A stretch of 32,593 bases of DNA from Oscillospiraceae bacterium. Lineage in GTDB: Bacteria > Bacillota > Clostridia > Oscillospirales > CAG-272. A program made the translations under genes and the position numbers. Below, piece by piece: positions 8,612 to 17,279 of this stretch (the first letter of the stretch is position 1; each line of letters opens with the position of its first letter). The DNA lies in NCBI GenBank assembly GCA_015064065.1, contig SVSY01000009.1:1-32593 (forward strand), in the 5' to 3' direction. Under the pieces are notes generated by a model, which saw only the letters and a program-made list of their open reading frames with translations, was not told the origin of the DNA and did not search any database.

Positions 8612-10102
8612 ATGACTTTTGAGCGATTGCTCGCGTCAATTGGGTGTGAATGCCCAAAAGAACTTCAAGGCAGAGAGGCATCGGGAATATTTACCGACTC
8701 TGCCAAGGTAAAAAAGAATGGAATTTTCGTCTGTATTCGCGGAGAGAAAAACGACGGACACGATTACGTCGGGCAAGCGATAAAGGCAGGCGCCGATGTT
8801 ATAGTAGCAGAGAACGTGCGTGGTATGCGTGAGGGTGGTGCCGCATTAACCTTGGTTAATAACACGAGACTTTGTGCTTCTTTGCTCTATAACGAGTGGT
8901 TCTTGCGACCTGCTGACGAAATGAAGATAATAGGTATAACGGGAACTAACGGAAAGACCTCGGTCGCTTCAATGCTAAAGGCGATATTTGAGGGAGCAGG
9001 GTACTCTTGCGCTCTTATAGGAACGCTTGGAGTCTGGTGCGGTGAGGAACGGATCGACGGCACGGCGCTGTCGGCTAAAAATCTTACGACACCCGAGCCC
9101 GAAGAGCTGTATGCCTATCTTGCGTGTATTAAGGAGCGCGGAGTTGAATTCGTATTTATGGAGGTCAGCTCACACGCGCTGAGCCAGTGCAGAACAAGCG
9201 CGATCGAATTTGATTGTGCGGTCTTTACAAATCTGAGTGCGGAGCATCTCGATTTCCATAAGGATATGGAGAGCTACTACTCGGCAAAGGAAAAATTATT
9301 CACACAGAGCCGCCGAGCAGTCGTCAATGCTGACGATGCGGCGGGGAGACGCCTTATACGCTTTTTAGAGCGTGAGCAGAAGAATTTTTTAAGCTGCTCG
9401 ACAATTAAGGGTGATCTTTGCGCTCTTTACGAAGCTCGAAAAGGCGAAGAGGGAATAGAATATATCCTGAAAACACAAAATGCTGAGCACAGGGTATCTT
9501 TGCCTAATTTTGCGGGAGAATTTCAGGTGATGAATTCACTTGAGGCAATAGCGGTCGCTTCTTTTTACGGAATATCCCGTGAGCTTGCCGTCGATGCGCT
9601 TTTAAAAATGCCGACGGTTTGCGGCAGACTTGAGAGAGTCGTGTGCGACAAGCAAAAAATAGATATATTTATCGATTACGCACATACCCCCGACGCACTT
9701 GAGCGCGTTCTCAAAAGCCTGCGCGCATCAAAACGCGAAGAGTCGAGAATAGTTCTTGTGTTCGGTTGCGGAGGAGACCGCGACAAAGGCAAAAGACGCG
9801 AGATGGGGCAGATAGCTTCGCTGCTCGCGGATACCGTGATAATCACCTCGGATAACTCGCGAAGCGAAGATCCGAATGCAATAATAGCCGATATCCTTAA
9901 GGGAATAAATAAAGAAAAGCAATATACCGTGATCGTCGATCGACGTGAGGCGATAGAACGGGCAATTAAGGAATACACGCGTAGCGGAGATATACTTCTG
10001 CTCGCGGGTAAAGGGCACGAGCGCTATGAAATAAGCAAGAACGGCGTACGTGCGTTTGACGAAAGAGAGATAATACGACAGGTCTATGAAGACCTTGAAT
10101 GA
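8612..10102 (+). CDS. murE: UDP-N-acetylmuramoyl-L-alanyl-D-glutamate ligase MurE (probably meso-DAP adding)
   Basis: GITGTNGKTS P-loop, DYAHTPDAL, GCGGDRDKGKR, TSDNSRSEDP; GGAGG RBS before ATG 8612. Confidence 0.95.
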   Translation: MTFERLLASIGCECPKELQGREASGIFTDSAKVKKNGIFVCIRGEKNDGHDYVGQAIKAGADVIVAENVRGMREGGAALTLVNNTRLCASLLYNEWFLRPADEMKIIGITGTNGKTSVASMLKAIFEGAGYSCALIGTLGVWCGEERIDGTALSAKNLTTPEPEELYAYLACIKERGVEFVFMEVSSHALSQCRTSAIEFDCAVFTNLSAEHLDFHKDMESYYSAKEKLFTQSRRAVVNADDAAGRRLIRFLEREQKNFLSCSTIKGDLCALYEARKGEEGIEYILKTQNAEHRVSLPNFAGEFQVMNSLEAIAVASFYGISRELAVDALLKMPTVCGRLERVVCDKQKIDIFIDYAHTPDALERVLKSLRASKREESRIVLVFGCGGDRDKGKRREMGQIASLLADTVIITSDNSRSEDPNAIIADILKGINKEKQYTVIVDRREAIERAIKEYTRSGDILLLAGKGHERYEISKNGVRAFDEREIIRQVYEDLE

Positions 10103-10128
10103 TAAGCGGTACGGAAGGAGAGGAAGAA

Positions 10129-11613
10129 ATGAAAGTAAACGTTGGTTGTAATTCGCTTACAATGAATGAGCTCGCAGGTATCTGCGGCGGTATGCTTTGC
10201 CTTGCAGGCGGGGAAACCAATATAAATCTGCCTTTTCGCTCCGTATGCACAGACTCGCGTGAGACCGAGAAGTACTCGCTTTTCGTAGCTCTCGGCGGCG
10301 CGCGCGTCGACGGTCACGATTATATCGGTGCGGCGCTTTCGCTCGGAAGCGAATGCGTTCTCTGCGAGCGTATTCCCGATACGGCGGATCTCCGCGATAA
10401 GAAATACGTAGCATTGGTAGTACGCGACACTCTGCGCGCAGTAGGCGAGCTTGCAAAGGCTTATGACCGCAGAATAAACAACCGCAAGGTAGCTATTACG
10501 GGAAGCGTTGGAAAGACTACGACAAAGGAATTCGTAGCGGCTGTTCTTGGCGAAAATCTTCGCCTTCATAAGACCGAGGGTAACTTTAACAGCAATATAG
10601 GTATGCCTCTTTCGATGCTTACGATGAAGAACGATACCGAGGTATCGGTTCTCGAGATGGGTATGAGCAATCTCGGTGAGATAGAGTATCTTTCCAAGAT
10701 AGCAGAGCCTGATATTGCTATCATTACGAATATTGGTACTTCTCATATGGAATATCTCGGAAGCAGAGAAAATATTTGCCGCGCAAAGCTTGAGATCGTT
10801 AAGGGACTCAAGAGCGACGGTATACTTTTGGTCAATGGCGACGAGCCGCTTCTCCGTAACCGTGAGGAGCTTGGAGAGAACGCGTTTTTCGTTGGATTTT
10901 CGCGTGACTGCCATTTCAGAGCAACCAATCTGCGATACGAAAACAGACATACTCTTTTTGATATATCCTACGGCGGAAAGACTGTAGAGAACGTAATTAT
11001 TCCCACTATAGGAAAGCATAACGTATATGCGGCTTGCTTTGCTTACGCGGTAGGAATAGAAATGGGACTTACCGACGATATGATAATGCGCGGATTGCGT
11101 AATTTCAGACCCGTTGGAATGCGTCAGCATATCTATGAGATCGGAGACGTTACTATAATCGAGGATTGTTATAATGCAGCGCCTGAGTCTATGAGAGCGG
11201 CTATCGACGTTCTTTGCGAGATAGTCGAGCAAAAGGGAAGAGGAAGAATGACGGCGTTGCTCGGAGATATGTACGAGCTTGGAGTCGGAGCTAAGCGCTT
11301 CCACGAGGAAGTCGGACTTGAATTCGCGCGCAGAGGCGGCTCTGCACTCTTTACCTACGGCGAGCTTGCAGATATGATCGCAGGCGGAGCTATGCTTGGC
11401 GGTATGCCTATAACTAACATTTACTGTAACAGAAACGTTCGTCAGCCCGAAGTCTCGGGTGAGATGCTGCTTGAAAATCTTCACCCCGGCGATACGTTGC
11501 TTGTAAAGGCGAGCAGAGGTGCGGCGGCGGAAAGAGTGCTGCGCTATCTCGAGGAGCACAAGGACAGACTTTGTGCGCGTAACTGGTTTGGCGAGGGTGT
11601 AGCGAATGTTTAA
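10129..11613 (+). CDS. murF: UDP-N-acetylmuramoyl-tripeptide--D-alanyl-D-alanine ligase MurF
   Basis: AITGSVGKTTTKE, TEGNFNSNIGMPLSML, EMGMSNLGEI, DCYNAAPESM; RBS AAGGAGAGG before ATG 10129. Confidence 0.96.
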   Translation: MKVNVGCNSLTMNELAGICGGMLCLAGGETNINLPFRSVCTDSRETEKYSLFVALGGARVDGHDYIGAALSLGSECVLCERIPDTADLRDKKYVALVVRDTLRAVGELAKAYDRRINNRKVAITGSVGKTTTKEFVAAVLGENLRLHKTEGNFNSNIGMPLSMLTMKNDTEVSVLEMGMSNLGEIEYLSKIAEPDIAIITNIGTSHMEYLGSRENICRAKLEIVKGLKSDGILLVNGDEPLLRNREELGENAFFVGFSRDCHFRATNLRYENRHTLFDISYGGKTVENVIIPTIGKHNVYAACFAYAVGIEMGLTDDMIMRGLRNFRPVGMRQHIYEIGDVTIIEDCYNAAPESMRAAIDVLCEIVEQKGRGRMTALLGDMYELGVGAKRFHEEVGLEFARRGGSALFTYGELADMIAGGAMLGGMPITNIYCNRNVRQPEVSGEMLLENLHPGDTLLVKASRGAAAERVLRYLEEHKDRLCARNWFGEGVANV

Positions 11614-12598
11614 TGAATTATTGATCGAATTTGTTATAGCGGGGGTATCGTCGTTTGCACTTACGGCGATACTCTCCCGTTGTATTATTCCGATTTTGGT
11701 TGCTAAAAAGGCAGGTCAGCCTATAAGAAAAGAAGGACCGAAATCGCATTTTTCAAAGCAGGGAACTCCAACGATGGGAGGAATTGCTTTTATTATGGCG
11801 ATAGCTATAGTGCTTACGGGAATGACGATTTGGTATGCTTATAAGGCAAAGCAGAGCGAGCTTATCCCTATGGCGCTTACTATGGCACTTGCCGTTATGA
11901 ACGGAATGATAGGCTTTGTAGACGACTACAGAAAGCTTATAAAAAAAGATAATGAGGGACTTAAGGCGGGACAGAAGTTTTTGCTTCAGGTACTTGCGGC
12001 AGTAGTATACGTGGTATTGCTCAAGCTTATAGGTCATATAGATACCGCACTTCATATTCCTTTTACCGACATCGTAGTTGAGCTTGGAATAGTTTATTAT
12101 ATCTTTGCCGTTATTCTTATAGTCGGAATAGTAAACAGCGTAAATCTTACCGACGGACTTGACGGACTTGCAAGTACTGTAACGCTTGTTGTGTCGGTGT
12201 TCTTCGGTGCAGTTGCGCTTACGTATCTCGTTCCGTCGCTTAATCTTATTTCTGCCGTTACCATCGGCGCTATGCTTGGTTTTCTGATATACAATCACCA
12301 TCCCGCAAAAGTATTTATGGGAGACACGGGTTCTCTCTTCCTTGGCGGTATAGCAGTCGGTTCTGCATTCCTTATCGACGAGCCTATGATAATCTTTATC
12401 GCAGGTGGAGTTTACGTCTTTGAGGCGGTATCGGTAATTTTGCAGGTGTTCTGGTTCAAGACCCTCCATAAGCGTATCTTCAAGTGCGCGCCGGTTCATC
12501 ATCACTTTGAGCAGTGCGGTTGGTCTGAGGTCAAGGTCGTTACGGTGTTTTCGCTTGTAACCGCGTTGCTTTGCGCGATAGCTTGGTTTGGTCTTTAA
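11606..12598 (+). CDS. mraY: Phospho-N-acetylmuramoyl-pentapeptide transferase MraY
   Basis: GTPTMGG, GFVDDYRK, NLTDGLDGLAS, MGDTGSLFLGG, APVHHHFE motifs; overlaps the murF 3' end by 8 bp. Confidence 0.98.
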   Translation: MFNELLIEFVIAGVSSFALTAILSRCIIPILVAKKAGQPIRKEGPKSHFSKQGTPTMGGIAFIMAIAIVLTGMTIWYAYKAKQSELIPMALTMALAVMNGMIGFVDDYRKLIKKDNEGLKAGQKFLLQVLAAVVYVVLLKLIGHIDTALHIPFTDIVVELGIVYYIFAVILIVGIVNSVNLTDGLDGLASTVTLVVSVFFGAVALTYLVPSLNLISAVTIGAMLGFLIYNHHPAKVFMGDTGSLFLGGIAVGSAFLIDEPMIIFIAGGVYVFEAVSVILQVFWFKTLHKRIFKCAPVHHHFEQCGWSEVKVVTVFSLVTALLCAIAWFGL

Positions 12599-12635
12599 CG
12601 CAGTATTTTAAATAATTTTTTGGGGAGGTATTGAT

Positions 12636-13940
12636 TTGAAAGAAAAGAACGAAGATCAAAATCTGCCCGAAAATATGCCCGAAGAGCCAAAGGCTAAGGG
12701 TGGAAAGCTCAAGCTTAAAATAAACAACGCACTTCTGCGGCGCGAGGAAGACGCCGCAAACAACGACGTTATATTTTACGCGCCTCTTAAGGAAGAGCCA
12801 AAAGACGAAAGTGCTCCCTTGCACAAGGGAAGCATCGATATGTGGTTCTTGCTTTGGGCGATGCTCATAGTTTGCTTTGGCATCGTAATGTCTTACAGTG
12901 CGAGCGCAGTGTTCGCACAGGAAAGATACGACAGCTCGATGCACTTTTTTATAAGGCATATAGCCTTTACGCTTGCGGCGGCGATAGTTACGGCTGTGTT
13001 CGTTATATTCGCAAGACCGTGGCATTGGAGAATTATCGGTGTCGGTATGTACGTGCTGGCTGTTTTACTTCTGTTAGTAGTCCAAGTAGCAGGAGACGAA
13101 GGTGGCGGAGCACAGCGTTGGATAGCGATAGGGTCGATAACCATACAGCCCTCAGAGATAGCTAAAACAGCGGTAGTTATGGTGCTTGCACTCTATCTTT
13201 CGAAATACGAAAAAGAAGTAAATTCTACGCATAAATTCGGTGGGAACTTCAAGCACGGATTTTTAATGCCGATGATAATAATCGGTATACTCTGTGCACT
13301 TATAGCAATTCAGCCTCATCTGTCGGGACTTATGATAGTGGGTATGATAGGAGTTGCCGTGATGTATCTCGGCGGTACGCGCCTCAAATGGCTCTTTGCG
13401 TTTCTCGGTATAATTCTCGTTGCAGGAATAATATTCATATCCTTCTTCGGCTACACCGTTGAGCGTATAAACATTTGGCTTCATATAGACGAGGTCGATC
13501 CTCTTGGTGAAGCTTGGCAGACGCTTCAAGGTCTTTACGCTATTGGTTCGGGCGGATTTTTTGGACTCGGACTTGGTAGCAGCAGACAGAAGTACGGATA
13601 CGTTTCTCAGCCTCAGAACGACTTTATTTTTACGATAATATGTGAGGAGCTCGGTTTTATCGGTGCTTTCGCACTTATGTTCCTCTTTGCTCTTCTGATA
13701 TGGAGAGGAATAAAGATAGGACAGAATGCCCCCGACAAATTCTGCGCGCTCACGGTTTGGGGACTTACCTTTAAAATTGCGCTTCAGGTACTTATGAATA
13801 TAGCGGTGGTGACCAATTCCATGCCGAACACGGGCGTATCGTTGCCCTTTATCAGCTCGGGAGGAACGTCGCTTATGATACAGATATTCGAGATAGGAAT
13901 AATACTTTCGATATCGAGGTTTTCTACACAAAAGAAATAA
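12636..13940 (+). CDS. ftsW: FtsW/SpoVE-family SEDS peptidoglycan glycosyltransferase
   Basis: Multiple TM segments, IQPSEIAK, IQPHLSG, FIFTIICEELGFIG, PFISSGGTS; TTG start with GGGGAGG RBS. Confidence 0.92.
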   Translation: MKEKNEDQNLPENMPEEPKAKGGKLKLKINNALLRREEDAANNDVIFYAPLKEEPKDESAPLHKGSIDMWFLLWAMLIVCFGIVMSYSASAVFAQERYDSSMHFFIRHIAFTLAAAIVTAVFVIFARPWHWRIIGVGMYVLAVLLLLVVQVAGDEGGGAQRWIAIGSITIQPSEIAKTAVVMVLALYLSKYEKEVNSTHKFGGNFKHGFLMPMIIIGILCALIAIQPHLSGLMIVGMIGVAVMYLGGTRLKWLFAFLGIILVAGIIFISFFGYTVERINIWLHIDEVDPLGEAWQTLQGLYAIGSGGFFGLGLGSSRQKYGYVSQPQNDFIFTIICEELGFIGAFALMFLFALLIWRGIKIGQNAPDKFCALTVWGLTFKIALQVLMNIAVVTNSMPNTGVSLPFISSGGTSLMIQIFEIGIILSISRFSTQKK

Positions 13941-13958
13941 AACAATGGGAGAAAGACG

Positions 13959-15092
13959 ATGAGAGTACTTTTCAGCGGCGGCGGTACGGGCGGACATATA
14001 AGTCCCGCGCTCGCTATGGCGGATATATTTAAAATGAATATTCCCGACGTAGAGATAGCTTTCGTGGGAACACCGAACGGAATAGAAAATTCACTTATAC
14101 CTCAGGCGGGATATAAGCTCTATCACGTTGAGATAGAGGGAATACGCCGTTCGGTAACGCTTGAAAACGTAAAAGCGTTTTATCTTGCTTTCACGTCTCC
14201 TATGAAGGCAAAGAAGATAATCAAGGAATTTGCTCCCGACGTAGTGATCGGCACGGGAGGGTACGTTTGTTGGCCTGCACTCAAGGCGGCGGCAGATATG
14301 GGTATTCCCACGCTTTTGCACGAGTCCAACGCTCTGCCGGGCATGGCGGTACGTAAGTTGCAGAACAAGGTCGACGTTATAATGACCAATTTCGAGAGCA
14401 CGAAGGATCTGCTCGATCCAAGCGCCAACGTCGTAAACGTCGGAAATCCGCTTCGCGCGGCGTGCAGTACGCTGAACAAAGAGAGTGCGAGAAAGATATT
14501 GAATATTCCCGACGACGTTAAATTCGTTACGCTTTCATTCGGCGGAAGTCTCGGCGCCCCCGAGCTCAATCGCGCGGCGTGCGAGATGATGGCAGATTTT
14601 TCACATTCGGGAAGTAAAGTAAGATGCTATCACGTGGGCGGAAAAAGATACTATGAGAGCGCGAGAAAATATTTCTCCGCGTACGATCTCGAGAGAGACG
14701 AGAGATTTGTGCTTATGGAATATACCTCGGATCTCCCCGTATATATGGCGGCGGCAGATATGGTAATATGCAGAGCGGGCGCTATGACGCTGACCGAGAT
14801 CGCAAAGATGGGAAAGGCAGCGGTGATAATCCCCTCACCCAACGTAGTAGATAATCATCAATATAAAAACGCCAAAGCACTTGCGGATAAGGACGCGGCA
14901 ATAGTTATTTGCGAGTCCGACCTTAACGTCGACGGAAGATGCGCAGTGTGTGATGCGGCGAGAAGACTTTACGGTGACGTTGAATACAGAAGAAAGCTCG
15001 AAGAGAACGTCAGAGCTTTTGCAAAGCAGGATGTTGAGAAGACTATTTTCGAGACAGTAATGCAATTGATAGAGAGCTACAAAAAGAATTAA
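13959..15092 (+). CDS. murG: UDP-GlcNAc:undecaprenyl-PP-MurNAc-pentapeptide transferase MurG
   Basis: MRVLFSGGGTGGHISPALA, GTGGYVCWPAL, CRAGAMTLTEIAKMGKAAVIIPSP. Confidence 0.97.
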   Translation: MRVLFSGGGTGGHISPALAMADIFKMNIPDVEIAFVGTPNGIENSLIPQAGYKLYHVEIEGIRRSVTLENVKAFYLAFTSPMKAKKIIKEFAPDVVIGTGGYVCWPALKAAADMGIPTLLHESNALPGMAVRKLQNKVDVIMTNFESTKDLLDPSANVVNVGNPLRAACSTLNKESARKILNIPDDVKFVTLSFGGSLGAPELNRAACEMMADFSHSGSKVRCYHVGGKRYYESARKYFSAYDLERDERFVLMEYTSDLPVYMAAADMVICRAGAMTLTEIAKMGKAAVIIPSPNVVDNHQYKNAKALADKDAAIVICESDLNVDGRCAVCDAARRLYGDVEYRRKLEENVRAFAKQDVEKTIFETVMQLIESYKKN

Positions 15093-15104
15093 GGAAATAG
15101 AACG

Positions 15105-15944
15105 ATGCGAAAAGACGAAACTGAAAGAAAGATAAAAGCGTTTATACTCAGTAAGCACTTTTTTGTCGCGCTTATGGCGTTTATGTGCGTGCTGGCGCTT
15201 ATCTCTCTTTTGTTCGTCTTTTTGCGTTTTGTGGGAGTAGGCGGGTTTGAGATAAAGGGTTCGACAGAGTATGAGCTAAGTGAACTTATAAGCGCCTCGG
15301 GAATTCGAAGCGGTGATGCTATGTCAAGCGTAAGAGTAAAGACGGCAGAAAAACTGCTTTTGGAAAAGTGCCCATATCTTAAAAGCGTAGACGTAAAAAA
15401 GAAATTTCCAAATAAGATAGTTTTTAAGGTAGAGGAGAGAGTCCTCGGTTGGTATCTGCAGGTCGGCGACGATTTTTATGCGCTTGATTACGATCTTCGT
15501 ATACTGCTTGAGACCTATGACGAGCAGTCTCTCATTGACCGTGGCTTGACAAAGCTCGTTCTGCCTGAGCTTGAAAGTGCAGTCTGCGACGAGCTTCCCG
15601 AATTTGGTAACGACGACGAGCAGCTCATAGGAGAGACGCTCAAGATAATCGATAGCTTCAGAACTCACGAAATGAAGCCGCGCCTTACGTATCTCGATCT
15701 GTCAAACAGATTTGAGATAACGCTTATCATAGACTCTACCTTTGAGGTGAAGCTTGGCGATATGAGCAATATCGAAACGAAGCTCGCAACGATCAAGAGT
15801 ACCATAGCACGCAGTATAGAGAAGGGGTACGCAGGCGGAGAACTGAATATGATAACTCCCACGTCCTTCAGCTTCAGAGGGTATTTTGCACAGAATAACG
15901 ATGAAAATGCTGCAGATGAGTCGGAAGTTGAGAAAACAGAATAA
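15105..15944 (+). CDS. DivIB/FtsQ cell division protein (POTRA domain)
   Basis: Single N-terminal TM then FEIKGSTEYELSELISASGIRSGDAM...KSVDVKKKFPNKIVFKVEER; located between murG and ftsZ. Confidence 0.88.
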   Translation: MRKDETERKIKAFILSKHFFVALMAFMCVLALISLLFVFLRFVGVGGFEIKGSTEYELSELISASGIRSGDAMSSVRVKTAEKLLLEKCPYLKSVDVKKKFPNKIVFKVEERVLGWYLQVGDDFYALDYDLRILLETYDEQSLIDRGLTKLVLPELESAVCDELPEFGNDDEQLIGETLKIIDSFRTHEMKPRLTYLDLSNRFEITLIIDSTFEVKLGDMSNIETKLATIKSTIARSIEKGYAGGELNMITPTSFSFRGYFAQNNDENAADESEVEKTE

Positions 15945-16003
15945 CAAGTATCGCGAAAAAGACGAAATAATTGTAAAAATATAATTAAATTTCAAAAAAA
16001 CTA

Positions 16004-16032
16004 TTGCAAAAAAGGCTAAAATATATTATTAT
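16004..16032 (+). promoter_or_regulatory. Predicted sigma-A promoter of ftsZ
   Basis: TTGCAA (16004-16009), 17-bp spacer, TATTAT (16027-16032), A-rich upstream flank. Confidence 0.7.
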
Positions 16033-16085
16033 ATATGTATATGTATTTATAGTGAGACACGATAAATTTTTTGGAGGATGTTAAA

Positions 16086-17228
16086 ATGATTTTTGAGCAT
16101 GACGACAGCTGCGAGAGCGGCGTTTGTATAAAGGTAGTAGGTGTAGGCGGCGGCGGAAACAATGCCGTAAACCGTATGATCTCATCTAACGTGCGCGGCG
16201 TTGAATTTATCTCTATCAATACCGACAGACAGGCACTTAAGAATTCTCTTGCACCCAATCAGGTAGTCATCGGAGAGAAGATAACCAAGGGATTTGGCGC
16301 AGGCGCAAACCCCAGCATCGGTGCGAGAGCCGCTGAGGAGTCTATCGACGAGATAAAGAACGCTCTTGCAGGCGCAGATATGGTATTCGTTACCGCAGGT
16401 ATGGGCGGCGGAACAGGAACGGGTGCGGCTCCCGTAGTGGCTAAGATCGCACACGAGATGGACGTACTTACCGTTGGTATCGTGACCAAGCCCTTTGCTT
16501 TCGAGGGTAAGAGAAGAATGGATCAGGCAGTAGAGGGAATAGCTGAATTTTCTCAGTACGTAGACTCTCTCGTCGTTATCCCCAACGAAAGACTTAAGCT
16601 CGTTACCGACAGCAGAATAACCCTCTTCAATGCCTTTTCTGAGGCTGACGACGTTCTTCGCCGCGGTGTACAGAGCATTTCCGAGCTTATCAACGTAACC
16701 GGATTTATTAACCTTGACTTTGCTGACGTTACTGCTATTATGGCTCATTCGGGTCTTGCTCATATGGGTATAGGCAGCGCAACGGGCAAGGATAAGGCAG
16801 AGGTCGCCGCAAGAATGGCTATCTCCAGCCCCTTGCTTGAGACCTCTATCAAGGGCGCTACCGGCGTTATCATCAGCTTCTCGGTATCTCCCGACGTAGG
16901 ACTTGAGGACATCGACCTCGCCTCTACTATGGTAAGCAACGAGTGCAATCCCGATGCTAACGTTATCTTCGGAGTTGCGTTCGACGAGTCTCTTGAGGAC
17001 GAGATGCGTATAACCATTATCGCTACCGGATTTACCGAAGAGTCCAACAGAGCCGCAGGTGTAAAGATCGAAACTCCCGCTCCCGCACCTCAGGCAAGTG
17101 CAAAGACTGAAACCTTCAAGAAAGTCATCGCTGAGGAAAAGCCCGAGCCCGCTCCCGTAAAGGAAGCTCCCAAGAAGGCTTCGTCGTCAGATCTTGATCT
17201 CGACGATCTTTTCGGAGACATTTTCTGA
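16086..17228 (+). CDS. ftsZ: Cell division protein FtsZ
   Basis: [43 protein letters not shown] 16086 with TTGGAGGATG RBS. Confidence 0.99.
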   Translation: MIFEHDDSCESGVCIKVVGVGGGGNNAVNRMISSNVRGVEFISINTDRQALKNSLAPNQVVIGEKITKGFGAGANPSIGARAAEESIDEIKNALAGADMVFVTAGMGGGTGTGAAPVVAKIAHEMDVLTVGIVTKPFAFEGKRRMDQAVEGIAEFSQYVDSLVVIPNERLKLVTDSRITLFNAFSEADDVLRRGVQSISELINVTGFINLDFADVTAIMAHSGLAHMGIGSATGKDKAEVAARMAISSPLLETSIKGATGVIISFSVSPDVGLEDIDLASTMVSNECNPDANVIFGVAFDESLEDEMRITIIATGFTEESNRAAGVKIETPAPAPQASAKTETFKKVIAEEKPEPAPVKEAPKKASSSDLDLDDLFGDIF

Positions 17229-17243
17229 TTTGATTAAAAAGAT

Positions 17244-17276
17244 AAAAAGCACTTATGGAAACATAAGTGCTTTTTT
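17244..17276 (+). terminator. Rho-independent terminator after ftsZ
   Basis: AAAAAGCACTTATG-GAAA-CATAAGTGCTTTTTT, GNRA tetraloop and T tract. Confidence 0.92.
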
Positions 17277-17279
17277 GTG

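Noticed and set aside
10084-11559. 491-aa minus-strand ORF opposite murF
   Set aside because: It runs antisense over a clearly recognised murF. The translation is biased (Ser/Arg/Tyr/His rich), shows no domain I recognise, and is explained as a codon-bias shadow ORF.
11753-12505. 250-aa minus-strand ORF opposite mraY (and similar ones opposite ftsW and the surface gene)
   Set aside because: They overlap well-supported genes, have no plausible RBS that I noted, and the translations are biased and family-less.
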